Shown here: piece after piece, positions 53,434 through 61,315 of the stretch | Layout: each line of letters begins with the position of its first letter | Position numbering within the stretch: the first letter of the stretch is position 1 | Assembly: GCF_002845985.1 (NCBI RefSeq) | Contig: NZ_PDFK01000001.1 | Span: forward strand, 806,001 to 870,000 | Origin: Lysinibacillus fusiformis | GTDB taxonomy: Bacteria > Bacillota > Bacilli > Bacillales_A > Planococcaceae | DNA length: 64,000 nucleotides | Direction: 5' to 3' | Made by a program: the position numbers and the translations under genes | The notes under the pieces: generated by a model | Databases searched by the model: none | What the model was told of the DNA's origin: nothing | Seen by the model: only the letters and a program-made list of their open reading frames with translations

Positions 53434-54342
53434 CTATTTACGATAGAAGATTTCCATCAGTTGTCCTAAAGCTTGAGGTACCTGTAAGGAGGCTGTCGTC
53501 CCGAATAATTCTTCCTCTAAATCATACACTTTACCGTTTTTCACTGCATCGAAATGTTTCCAAATATCATTTGTTTTAAATTCCTCATCAAACATTTTCA
53601 CAACCTCATCAGGCATACCATGTGATAAGCGTAAAATAATATCAGGATTACTGCTATGTAAATGCTCCGTATTTGAAGATAAATACTCAGCATCTTGCCC
53701 TTCCATGACATTGATTCCTCCTGCTCGTTTAACAAGATCCCCTGCATAAGAGTTTTCAGTTGCGACTAAATAGCTTCCTGGAATACCAAGTAAAATTAAG
53801 ACACGAGGCCCCTCTTTATTCGCAGCAACACCTTGAACAGCTTCCATATTTTTCTGTAAATCCTGCACTAATTCCTCAGCTTGTGCTACACGATCATAGC
53901 GTTCACCAAGTGTTGTGATTTCCGTTAACATCGCATCAACACTTTGTAAATTTAAAAAGTCTACAGGAATATTCAACTGTTTAAACTTATCCTGTAAATC
54001 GTACTCTAAAGTCGATACCGATAATACTTCTGTCGGATTCAATGATTTCACAATTTCCATATCAGGCTCCATTGCATTACCAATGGTCGGCAAATCCTCA
54101 AAACGTTTGGCTAATTGCTTTTCCGTTTCCGGTACTGCGATTGCGTCAAGCTCCAACTTATCTAGAATATCTGCCACTACAACTGTTCCAGCAATGATTC
54201 GTTGCTCACTCTCTTCAGCTACTTGTTCACTTACTGCAACTGTTTTATCCTTTGTTGCTGGTTTGTCACTGCCACTACAAGCAGCAAGAAGCAGTGATAG
54301 TAATGTCATTAACAGTATCCCAATTTTCCAATCCTTTTTCAT
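53434..54342 (-). CDS. isdE: heme-binding lipoprotein IsdE
   Basis: 302 residues. Lipobox LLAAC at the end of the signal peptide (Cys22). The two-lobed periplasmic-binding fold contains VVVADILDKLELDAIAVP, PTIGNAMEPDMEIVKSLNPTE and the IsdE-like heme pocket region LLGIPGSYLVATENSYAGDLV. In S. aureus IsdE the heme iron is held by Met and His: candidates here are the methionines near residues 92-95 (AMEPDME) and a histidine in the C-terminal lobe (SHGMPDE). It receives heme from NEAT proteins and delivers it to IsdF. It lies 15 bp after the NEAT-TM gene. Confidence 0.94.
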   Translation of the reverse strand: MKKDWKIGILLMTLLSLLLAACSGSDKPATKDKTVAVSEQVAEESEQRIIAGTVVVADILDKLELDAIAVPETEKQLAKRFEDLPTIGNAMEPDMEIVKSLNPTEVLSVSTLEYDLQDKFKQLNIPVDFLNLQSVDAMLTEITTLGERYDRVAQAEELVQDLQKNMEAVQGVAANKEGPRVLILLGIPGSYLVATENSYAGDLVKRAGGINVMEGQDAEYLSSNTEHLHSSNPDIILRLSHGMPDEVVKMFDEEFKTNDIWKHFDAVKNGKVYDLEEELFGTTASLQVPQALGQLMEIFYRK

Positions 54343-54357
54343 TATGTCATCTCCTAC

Positions 54358-55650
54358 TTATTTCTGCTCAGTACGATCTTTTTTGGCTTTTTTAATACGG
54401 CGAATGAGTAACCAACCTGATACAAGGCAAATAGCGATTAGCAACATAATTTTTACAATGTTTAGCGGCTCGATCTGCTGCTTTACCGTAGAATGGTTCA
54501 CTACCTTATCAGTGGCAACCTCTTCTTTTTTGTTTTCCTCTGCTGCCTCTTCCTCTGCTTCGTCCACTGATTCATCCAGTGTCCGATCAAATGCTAGTTT
54601 TTCTTCCTGTGGTACAACAAGCATCGATTGGGTAGTGGGTACTGTCGATGTAGCCGAGTTCGCTTCCTTCTTCACATTGTTTTGTTCCAACGGCGTTTGC
54701 ACTTGCTTTTGCACTTGCTCTTTTCCTACTATTTCTGCTGTTTTATCACTGTCTTTGGGTTCGGAGGATACTTCTTCTGAAGGTTTATCTAAAATCTTTG
54801 CAACCTGTGCTGGATCAAATACTAATTGAACAAAATATTGATGATGATAAGAAATATCAGGAATATCGATCTTCACCCACAATCGTAATGGTTGTGTTAA
54901 ATCTTCAACCTCAAATTCCACGATTCGTACATTATCTAAAAGTGAAAGTAGTTTAGGTTCAACTTGCTGTCCTTTATAATCTACCGTTAATCCTGTGATC
55001 CAAGCTGATTGTAAAATCGTCATTTGTGCGTAGTATCTACCATCTTTTTCGATCACCTTTGCCACTGGATTCACATAGCTATTCATAATAGAGGGCTCTT
55101 GTTTACCATCTACCATTAACTCATAATCCAATGACCATTCCTGGCCCATTGTTCCTTCTGAATTTATTCCCTCAGCCACTTCTTCACTACCTTCACCTTG
55201 TGGAATATTTGGTGACAGTGTCTGCACTTTGAGGCGAAGCTCTTGGGAAAACGAAGCATATTGTTCTTCTGTTGCAAGCTCTATATTGCCCTTTAGGACA
55301 ATTGGTTGTTGTAAGGCTAAAACATCAAACTGAACTAAATTTTCTATTTTATCTAGTGTAAAAGAAAGCTCATTGCCTTGCTGCTCGATATGTATATCTC
55401 TTATAGGATTGAGTTCTTCAAGTTTCATCGTTAATTGATATTGCCCATCCTTAACTGCGAGTGTTGCTACTTGTTTGAAAATACTTCCTTCAAAGCCTTC
55501 GATTGGAGAAAAACTTAGTTCAACTTGATAACTACCATCTGCAATAACAGATTCCTCTGCTTCTGCTTCTAGAAAAATGAATGGAGAAAAAAAGATTAAT
55601 AAAATTGTACAAACAGCCACTATGCAAAGGTTATTTTTTTTTAGAATCAT
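54358..55650 (-). CDS. membrane-anchored NEAT-domain protein
   Basis: 430 residues. Signal-type N-terminus (hydrophobic 8-27), a first beta-rich NEAT-like domain at about 35-140 without a clear heme motif, and a canonical NEAT domain at about 170-280. The latter has the lip sequence LQSAWITGL (Ser-Ala-Trp) and the heme motif YHHQY (268-272, YxxxY). A low-complexity region at about 285-390 leads to a C-terminal membrane helix (about 398-420) followed by RRIKKAKKDRTEQK. No LPxTG or NPQTx motif precedes the helix, so it is probably retained as a transmembrane protein. The ATG at 55650 follows GGGAGG by ten bases; a run of nine A lies in codons 3-6. Confidence 0.88.
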   Translation of the reverse strand: MILKKNNLCIVAVCTILLIFFSPFIFLEAEAEESVIADGSYQVELSFSPIEGFEGSIFKQVATLAVKDGQYQLTMKLEELNPIRDIHIEQQGNELSFTLDKIENLVQFDVLALQQPIVLKGNIELATEEQYASFSQELRLKVQTLSPNIPQGEGSEEVAEGINSEGTMGQEWSLDYELMVDGKQEPSIMNSYVNPVAKVIEKDGRYYAQMTILQSAWITGLTVDYKGQQVEPKLLSLLDNVRIVEFEVEDLTQPLRLWVKIDIPDISYHHQYFVQLVFDPAQVAKILDKPSEEVSSEPKDSDKTAEIVGKEQVQKQVQTPLEQNNVKKEANSATSTVPTTQSMLVVPQEEKLAFDRTLDESVDEAEEEAAEENKKEEVATDKVVNHSTVKQQIEPLNIVKIMLLIAICLVSGWLLIRRIKKAKKDRTEQK

Positions 55651-55732
55651 TGCATCATAGCCTCCCATTTCTTTAAAAGCACAGGAACTTCCTTCCCCAT
55701 CAATATGAGAAAGGAAGTTGCTGTGAAGATCA

Positions 55733-57157
55733 TTATTTGTTGATGTATTGCAATGAACCATTTAAAATTTTTGCCATATGTGAACGTTTTAATGGGCTAT
55801 TTGCATCAATAACTGTTTTACCATCTGCAGTAGGTGAACCAGTCATCACTTTACCTGCATATAGAAGTGCAAAGGCCTTTTTCGCTTCTTCATCTTTCAC
55901 TTTTGCCCCATCAGCATAGTAAGAAAGACTTGGGTCGCCAAAGTTCATTTCTTTACCTGCTACATGTGTTACTGTGCGGTAAATCATCACAGCTGCTTGT
56001 TGACGAGTTAATGTGTCATTTGGATTAAAGTTTGTTGCTTTTTTAACAATCCCAGCTTCCGCTAATGCATTTATAGCTTGAACAGCTTCTGCACTAAGCT
56101 TACCTGTATCTTTAAATCCTGCATCTTTTGTAGAAGAGACGTTCAATGCACGTGCCACCATTAAGGCAAATTGAGAACGTGTAATGTTATTGTTTGGATT
56201 AAAGTTGTCTTGTCCTTTAACAATTCCTAAGCTGTAAAGTGATAGGATGGCTTCTTTATTCGCATCTTTACTAATATCTTTAAATGGATTTATAACTGGC
56301 TTTACTGCACCTTCGACAGCAAAACTAAATTGTACTGTATGATTCGAGTCATACTTCACACCTTGTGCTGGTTCATTAACAACGATGTGTAATTGAGCAT
56401 TCACAAGTTTCTTTAAATCTGCTACTTCAAATGAGTATGTGCGTGCATTTGTAGCATCATCTTGTTTCACTAGTGTTGCTTCTTTCCCCTCTACAGTAAA
56501 ACCATGTACATATTGGCCTTGAGGGAATGTCATTGTCACAATATTTTTACCGTCTTTAGCAGAAACGCCTACTTTCGGTGCAATATATTGTTTCATCATA
56601 GATTCTTCTGTTGTACCATTTTTGTAAACAGTAACAGCTACTTCATCCACTTTTACTTCTTCTTTTACTTCTTTCACTGCTTTTAAATCAAAATCATACC
56701 ATTTGTCCATATTTGCAGAAGGAACAACCACATGGATTTTTGCTGATTTTACTTCATCAACAACAACAGGGAAACTGTATGTAATTGTGCCATCACTATT
56801 TTTCACTTCTGTAGCATCTACAAATTTATCACCTTGCTTTGTTTGTAGACCTGCAATCATTGGTGCTGATTTAGCTGTAATCGTTAAATTCGCTTCAAAT
56901 TTTCCATCTTTTTCAACGATTGAACCCTGTGGTACTAGATGAGAGCTAATAGCAGGTTGTGCTTCTGTTGTACCAGGTTTGAAGATTTGGAAATTGATAA
57001 CTGCTGCCGTTTTGTCAGCTTTTGTTGCTTCTGCCTTCACTTCAGTATTTGTAGTTACTACCTCTGCTGCCGATGCAAAAGATGGGACTGAAAGAGATGC
57101 CACTAGCAATGAAGCTAGTACTATTTTAGTTGCGCGAGATTGACGTTTTTTAGTCAT
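55733..57157 (-). CDS. SLH-anchored double-NEAT heme protein
   Basis: 474 residues. Signal peptide with cleavage near ASAA (29-31); NEAT-like domain 1 at about 50-161, NEAT-like domain 2 at about 172-282; three SLH domains at about 290-335, 347-395 and 407-465 (for example PFKDISKDANKEAI and ITRSQFALMVARAL). SLH domains bind pyruvylated cell-wall polymer, so the protein sits in or on the S-layer, as in B. anthracis BslK. The heme motifs depart from YxxxY: domain 1 has YDFDL (Tyr154) and domain 2 YDSNH (Tyr269, His273). The gene directly abuts the isdC stop; its Shine-Dalgarno GGAGG lies in the isdC end. Confidence 0.9.
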   Translation of the reverse strand: MTKKRQSRATKIVLASLLVASLSVPSFASAAEVVTTNTEVKAEATKADKTAAVINFQIFKPGTTEAQPAISSHLVPQGSIVEKDGKFEANLTITAKSAPMIAGLQTKQGDKFVDATEVKNSDGTITYSFPVVVDEVKSAKIHVVVPSANMDKWYDFDLKAVKEVKEEVKVDEVAVTVYKNGTTEESMMKQYIAPKVGVSAKDGKNIVTMTFPQGQYVHGFTVEGKEATLVKQDDATNARTYSFEVADLKKLVNAQLHIVVNEPAQGVKYDSNHTVQFSFAVEGAVKPVINPFKDISKDANKEAILSLYSLGIVKGQDNFNPNNNITRSQFALMVARALNVSSTKDAGFKDTGKLSAEAVQAINALAEAGIVKKATNFNPNDTLTRQQAAVMIYRTVTHVAGKEMNFGDPSLSYYADGAKVKDEEAKKAFALLYAGKVMTGSPTADGKTVIDANSPLKRSHMAKILNGSLQYINK

Positions 57158-57769
57158 TTATTGACCCTCCGTTTTTGTTTGGTATTTTTTTTTATAAAGT
57201 AAAAATGCTGATCCCACTAAAGCAACAATTAATAGATAAGGTGTTGCGTCACCTGTCTGTGGGTTCGGCACTTGACTTTCTGTAGTAGATGCTTGGGGTG
57301 ACTTTGATTCATTTTGTGTTGCTTGTTGCGTTGTAGCAGCTGGGCTAGCAGTCGATACGGCATCAAATACAAGCGATACACTGTATTCATGGTGATAATT
57401 AATATCATCAATATCAATTTTCATAGCTGTTACTACTGGTTTTGATAAGTCATTAACTGTGAATTGTACAGTGCGAGTATCTGCTGCTTTATCTTCACTC
57501 ACAACAGTTGCTCCACCAGGTGGTTGAAATTTCGTAATCCACGCACTGCTTTTTAAAGTAATTTGTACTGTAGCAGTACCATTTTTCACTGTTACATTTG
57601 CTGGTTTTACAAAATAATCGTTGGCAATGGATGCAGAGTTACTGTCAGGTTTATTGACCTGATATTTTATCGAATGTGTGCCATCAGCCAGTTGAGCAGA
57701 TGCTTGTGTCAACCCTAAGTTAACGACAATAATACTAACAAGCATGATCAACATGAGCATTTTCTTCAT
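57158..57769 (-). CDS. isdC: cell-wall-anchored NEAT protein IsdC
   Basis: 203 residues. Signal peptide (cut near QASA), one NEAT domain at about 27-140 with SSAWITKF and the heme motif NYHHEYSVSLVF (Tyr125 and Tyr129). A Ser/Thr-rich linker follows, then the sorting signal NPQTG (169-173), a hydrophobic helix and a basic tail (LYKKKYQTKT). The signal fits SrtB, encoded at the operon end. IsdC passes heme through the wall to IsdE. The start chosen is the ATG at 57769, ten bases after GGGAGG; the longer frame to 57793 begins upstream of that site. First gene of the operon. Confidence 0.93.
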   Translation of the reverse strand: MKKMLMLIMLVSIIVVNLGLTQASAQLADGTHSIKYQVNKPDSNSASIANDYFVKPANVTVKNGTATVQITLKSSAWITKFQPPGGATVVSEDKAADTRTVQFTVNDLSKPVVTAMKIDIDDINYHHEYSVSLVFDAVSTASPAATTQQATQNESKSPQASTTESQVPNPQTGDATPYLLIVALVGSAFLLYKKKYQTKTEGQ

Positions 57770-57825
57770 GTATTGCACGCCTCCCTTGGTCATAGTAAAA
57801 CATCATAATTGAAAAAATATCCTCA

Positions 57826-57839
57826 TGAAAGCACTTTCA
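57826..57839 (-). promoter_or_regulatory. cre-like palindrome in the isdC leader
   Basis: TGAAAGTGCTTTCA on the minus strand has 6-bp inverted arms and differs from the CcpA cre core (TGAAANCGNTTTCA) only at the central C. It lies between the Fur-like box and the isdC start. It could also be a simple hairpin. Confidence 0.45.
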
Positions 57840-57845
57840 CCTAAA

Positions 57846-57879
57846 CGAAAATTATTCTCAATTACGATTCTACTCCCAA
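57846..57879 (-). promoter_or_regulatory. isd promoter with Fur-like box over the -10
   Basis: On the minus strand -35 TTGGGA (57879-57874), 17-bp spacer, -10 AATAAT (57856-57851). The 15-mer TGAGAATAATTTTCG (57860-57846) matches the Fur consensus TGATAATNATTATCA at 11 of 14 defined positions and covers the -10, so Fur-Fe would block the promoter. Confidence 0.7.
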
Positions 57880-57954
57880 GAATAATCGTTGATACCAGTG
57901 TATGTCAACCGTTAAACCAAATTCGTCCTCAATATGTCAAATTTTCCTCCTAAT

Positions 57955-57987
57955 AAAAAGAATATAACCAAAATATGGTTATATTCT
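57955..57987 (-). terminator. terminator downstream of ytaF
   Basis: AGAATATAACC / GGTTATATTCT, 11-bp perfect stem followed by TTTTT on the minus strand. It lies after the GC-rich element that follows ytaF. Confidence 0.75.
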
Positions 57988-58024
57988 CAAGCTGTAGACA
58001 AACTCGATGAAATAAAGTAATGCC

Positions 58025-58174
58025 GTTGATTTCCACTAGGAGCGGACGCTTTCCGCGGGCGGGGCCGAGCTGCTTCCCTTGCGTCGTTACTGTCGCTTCG
58101 CTTTCGTAGAAAAAACATCCGTTCAGTCCATCCCGCTTTTCCCGCTGGAGTCGCTGCTCTTCGTTCCAATCAAC
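58025..58174. repeat. GC-rich structured intergenic element, copy 3
   Basis: 150 bp with terminal inverted repeats GTTGATTTCC / CCAATCAAC and GC-rich inner arms (AGGAGCGGACGC near the left end, GAGTCGCTGCTC near the right). Its ends match the elements at 20028 and 20331, and the outermost pair (GTTGATT / AATCAAC) covaries. Confidence 0.75.
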
Positions 58175-58232
58175 TTCTAGATTAAATACTCCATCTACAT
58201 ATGGTGTGGGGGTTACCCATTGTTTTCATATG

Positions 58233-58805
58233 TCATTTAGCAAAAATCTCGAAAATGCCAATCATAATTAGCAGCCATCCTGAGATCGCAGTTGAATGCT
58301 TACCAATATACGTTTTTGATAGTAAAGAGCCACATTGACTCCCCACTCCCACTGTAATAAACGAAAACACACCAATCGATATGACCGTCCAAAGGGCCGA
58401 AATGCCATTTGCCCCAATAGCAATGCCCCCTGCTAAACAGTTCGCTGATAAAACGAAGCCGAGTGCCATTGCCTCTCGCGTTGAAATCACTAAGTTTTTA
58501 TCTTCATCAAATAACTCAGGGTTGCCAGCTATCTGTTGTTTAGAAAAATTATTGGACATTAAAGTCCAGAGCCCAATAATACACAACAGCAAGCTGCCTA
58601 ATAAATTGGCAGTATGCGGTGAAATATACGCAACAACTGTGCTGCCTGCTGTTACTGCGATGTATGTGACAATCATTGACATGACAGCAATCACAGCATT
58701 GGATAAAATCGGAATTTTAACTTGTTTGACGCCATAAGCTAGGCCGATTCCCAAATTATCTAAATTCGCTGCAATTCCTATTAAAATAATGGTAATCCAA
58801 TGCAT
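58233..58805 (-). CDS. ytaF: YtaF-like sporulation membrane protein (MntP family)
   Basis: 190-residue, six-helix membrane protein. The first helix carries GIAANLDNLGIGLAYGVK with the acidic residue conserved in the MntP/YtaF group, and the fourth helix FVLSANCLAGGIAIGANG mirrors it (inverted repeat topology). In B. subtilis YtaF is a sporulation-associated member; MntP relatives export manganese. The start is the ATG at 58805, six bases after GGAGG. Monocistronic on the minus strand, divergent from the betaine-binding gene. Confidence 0.85.
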   Translation of the reverse strand: MHWITIILIGIAANLDNLGIGLAYGVKQVKIPILSNAVIAVMSMIVTYIAVTAGSTVVAYISPHTANLLGSLLLCIIGLWTLMSNNFSKQQIAGNPELFDEDKNLVISTREAMALGFVLSANCLAGGIAIGANGISALWTVISIGVFSFITVGVGSQCGSLLSKTYIGKHSTAISGWLLIMIGIFEIFAK

Positions 58806-58935
58806 ACTAAGCCTCCTCAAATCACCGTTTCCATTTTCACCTATCATATGTGATCAATAGAAAGATTTTTGGGCAGCCCAATATAGACTGCACGGCTAAT
58901 CCCATGATTCCCCTCATGATTTGTACAACATCCAT

Positions 58936-58978
58936 TTGACAAAAGTAACAACTTGTCATTAAAATTAAGTTGTTACTT
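58936..58978 (+). promoter_or_regulatory. promoter with 12-bp perfect inverted repeat upstream of the betaine-binding gene
   Basis: AAGTAACAACTT (58943-58954) and AAGTTGTTACTT (58967-58978) are exactly complementary with a 12-bp gap. They begin right after a TTGACA -35 hexamer (58936-58941); a TTAAAA lies 17 bp later as possible -10. The repeat would suit a repressor operator or a leader hairpin. Confidence 0.55.
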
Positions 58979-59031
58979 ATTGATTTTTTAATTTTCGCAA
59001 GAATATAAGAATTGCTAGAGAGGGGAAATTT

Positions 59032-59907
59032 ATGAGACATCTAAAATTATGGAAAATAGGTTTTTCTTTACTATGTCTACTCGTTTTAACTGCATGTAGT
59101 TCAGCAGATGCAGGATCTAAAAAAGAAGATCGAAAGACAATCAACCTAGCCTATGTTGAATGGGATACTGAAGTAGCTTCTACTCACGTAGTAGGACAAG
59201 TTTTAGAGGATTTAGGATATGAGGTAACATTAACGCCACTCGACAATGGCATTATGTGGGAGGCACTTGCAAACGGAGAGGTTGACGGTATGGTATCTGC
59301 TTGGTTACCGCAAACACATGCTCCGCAAGTAGAGAAATACAAAGATAAAATAGAGAATTTAGGTGAAAATCTAACTGGGGCTAAAATTGGCTTAGTTGTT
59401 CCAAGCTATATGGATGTCGATTCAATCGAAGACTTAACCACTGAAGCCAATAAAACAATTACAGGCATTGAACCTGGGGCTAATATGATGGCTACGACAG
59501 AAAATGCCTATAAGAAATATAACAATCTAGAAGGCTGGAATGTACTTACTTCTTCTGCAGGTGCAATGACAGCCGCCCTTAGTCAAGCCATTACTAATAA
59601 TGAAGAAATTATCATTACAGGGTGGTCACCGCACTGGATATTTAATGCATACGATTTAAAATATTTAGATGACCCAAAAGGTTTATATGGGACAGAAGAA
59701 TATATTGGCACATTTGCTCGTAATGGCTTGAAAGAAGATGATCCCGATGCCTATCGTGTCCTTGATCATTTCCATTGGACTTCCGAAGATATAGAAAGTG
59801 TGATGTTCGATATTATGGAAGGTATGAGTGCCACAGAAGCAGCAAAAAAATGGATTGAAAACAACCAAGACAAAGTCGCGGATTGGACAAAAGATGTAAA
59901 AGCATAA
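59032..59907 (+). CDS. glycine betaine/choline-type ABC transporter substrate-binding lipoprotein
   Basis: 291 residues. Lipobox VLTAC (Cys22), then an OpuAC fold: NLAYVEWDTEVASTHVVGQVLEDLGY, SAWLPQTHAPQVEKY, GIEPGANMMATTENAYKKY, TGWSPHWIFNAYDLKYLDDP. The tryptophans in WLPQ, GWSPHW and FHWTS could make the aromatic cage that holds quaternary amines. No permease or ATPase gene follows; it must work with components encoded elsewhere or be part of a split system. AGGGGAAATTT precedes the ATG. A strong inverted repeat covers its promoter. Confidence 0.9.
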   Translation: MRHLKLWKIGFSLLCLLVLTACSSADAGSKKEDRKTINLAYVEWDTEVASTHVVGQVLEDLGYEVTLTPLDNGIMWEALANGEVDGMVSAWLPQTHAPQVEKYKDKIENLGENLTGAKIGLVVPSYMDVDSIEDLTTEANKTITGIEPGANMMATTENAYKKYNNLEGWNVLTSSAGAMTAALSQAITNNEEIIITGWSPHWIFNAYDLKYLDDPKGLYGTEEYIGTFARNGLKEDDPDAYRVLDHFHWTSEDIESVMFDIMEGMSATEAAKKWIENNQDKVADWTKDVKA

Positions 59908-59951
59908 CAACTACAAAAGATCCAATTACTCATCATTAGTCATTGGATTCA

Positions 59952-60001
59952 GACTGTAGACAAACTCAAAAAATTTGAGAGTTTGCCTACAGTCTTTTTT
60001 C
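59952..60001 (+). terminator. terminator after the betaine-binding gene
   Basis: GACTGTAG(A)CAAACTC / GAGTTTG(C)CTACAGTC, 16-bp stem followed by T6. The left arm CTGTAGACAAACTC also occurs at 57992-58005 next to GC-rich element 3. Confidence 0.85.
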
Positions 60002-60007
60002 TTTTAC

Positions 60008-60327
60008 AATTAAATGAAGTAAAGCCACTAATTTCACATAAAGCACTCTATCTACATAGATAAATGAAAAATAAATCCTTTGAGGTGATGCTCCATGAAT
60101 CAAAGCTTTACTTATTAACTTTTTTCCTAGCATTTATTATTACTAGTAATAGGAGAAAAATTTATATCACATATTTTTTGATTGTACATATTTGGAGTTT
60201 TATAACCCTTTTGAAATGCTTATATAAACGTTGTTTTTTTCCAACCTATGTCTTTTACAAAATTGTATGACTTTCATTTAGCGCTTTTTATATTTTTTAC
60301 TATATATCGAAAGAAGAGGAATATTTA
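60008..60327. other. 320-bp AT-rich intergenic region without a convincing gene
   Basis: A 68-residue frame at 60064 and an 8-codon frame after GAGGTG are present, but neither resembles a real protein. No promoter or riboswitch motif is certain. Confidence 0.35.
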
Positions 60328-61233
60328 ATGAACTTAAATCTCAAAGCATTGTTTCCTTCATATCGTTATTATCGAACAAAGCCAACTCAGCTATCATATG
60401 ACTCTTATATTTTCTACCATCACCAAACAAAAGAATGGTTTTCCATCTCAAAGCATGAGGTTTCACAGCGAGACTACCAATGGCTTACTGTTTTTTATAC
60501 TGAAGCTACCTCTTCACTATTTCAGGCATCGGATACTTGGTATGAATTTATCTATTCAAATGGTGATATACCATCCAATTTATCCTTTAATAAAGCTCGA
60601 GTTATTCAAATTACTTTTATAAATGAAAACCCTCCTTTAGAGGCTTTAAAAGAAGCTCTTTATAATTTTTTTCAGGAAGATACGATATTAATTCAAGTTA
60701 CTACAAATCAATTTTTACTCATTGAACCTAAGAGTCTTTCTATGAATGAGAAAGAAGATTTTATTGCACTTATTCGTACAATTGAAGCAGATTTTTATGT
60801 CAGAATCCAATTATATCTTGGAGAATTTTATGAAATAGATAAGAAATTTCCATATAAATTCCAAAGAGAAGCACAATGGTTCAAGGAATGTTTACATTTA
60901 AGATTTGCTGAACCTTATTATTCATTTCAAACGATATTCCCTATTTTACTAACACAACAATTGCCTACTTCTATTCTAAAATTTTTAGAAGAGCAAATTA
61001 TTATACCTTTAAAGTCTGATAGAGAATTACTTGAAACTGTTAAAACTTTTTATGAATGTGGTTTAAATATTTCGTTGACATCCAAGAAGTTGCACATACA
61101 TCGTAATACATTAACCTATCGTTTATCAAAATTCCAGGAAATCACAAATATTAACATAAAAAATTTAGATGGTGCAATACTTGTTTACTTTGCTAGTTAT
61201 CTTTGGTCATTTTTACAAAATGCACAAAAATAG
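60328..61233 (+). CDS. PucR/CdaR-type helix-turn-helix regulator
   Basis: 301 residues. The C-terminal end (about 245-292) has the PucR helix-turn-helix: GLNISLTSKKLHIHRNTLTYRL followed by FQEITNINIKN. The first 240 residues are a ligand-binding or sensor domain that I do not recognise. Such regulators control sugar-diacid, purine or sugar uptake genes. It lies 82 bp upstream of an MsmX-type ATPase in the same direction, so control of carbohydrate uptake is a fair guess. The ribosome site is a weak AAGAAGAGGAA before ATG. Confidence 0.82.
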   Translation: MNLNLKALFPSYRYYRTKPTQLSYDSYIFYHHQTKEWFSISKHEVSQRDYQWLTVFYTEATSSLFQASDTWYEFIYSNGDIPSNLSFNKARVIQITFINENPPLEALKEALYNFFQEDTILIQVTTNQFLLIEPKSLSMNEKEDFIALIRTIEADFYVRIQLYLGEFYEIDKKFPYKFQREAQWFKECLHLRFAEPYYSFQTIFPILLTQQLPTSILKFLEEQIIIPLKSDRELLETVKTFYECGLNISLTSKKLHIHRNTLTYRLSKFQEITNINIKNLDGAILVYFASYLWSFLQNAQK

Positions 61234-61315
61234 TTAACTGAACATTATGCATTTTAGACATTGGTTTTCTTCCTCACTTTATTTAAACTGTAAAAAAGAA
61301 CAAAGGGGATTAAAT

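Noticed and set aside
53915..54829. 304-codon open frame on the plus strand opposite isdE and the NEAT-TM gene
   Set aside because: It is antisense to two well-recognised genes, Ser/Cys-rich in the way expected from complementing such codons, and has no ribosome site or homology.
57987..58169. 60-codon frame inside the third GC-rich element
   Set aside because: Arg/Ala-rich translation caused by the GC-rich repeat; no ribosome site and not present in the other copies.
60064..60270. 68-codon plus-strand frame after the betaine-binding gene
   Set aside because: AT-rich, Phe/Ile/Tyr-heavy translation with no ribosome site at its ATG; looks like chance.
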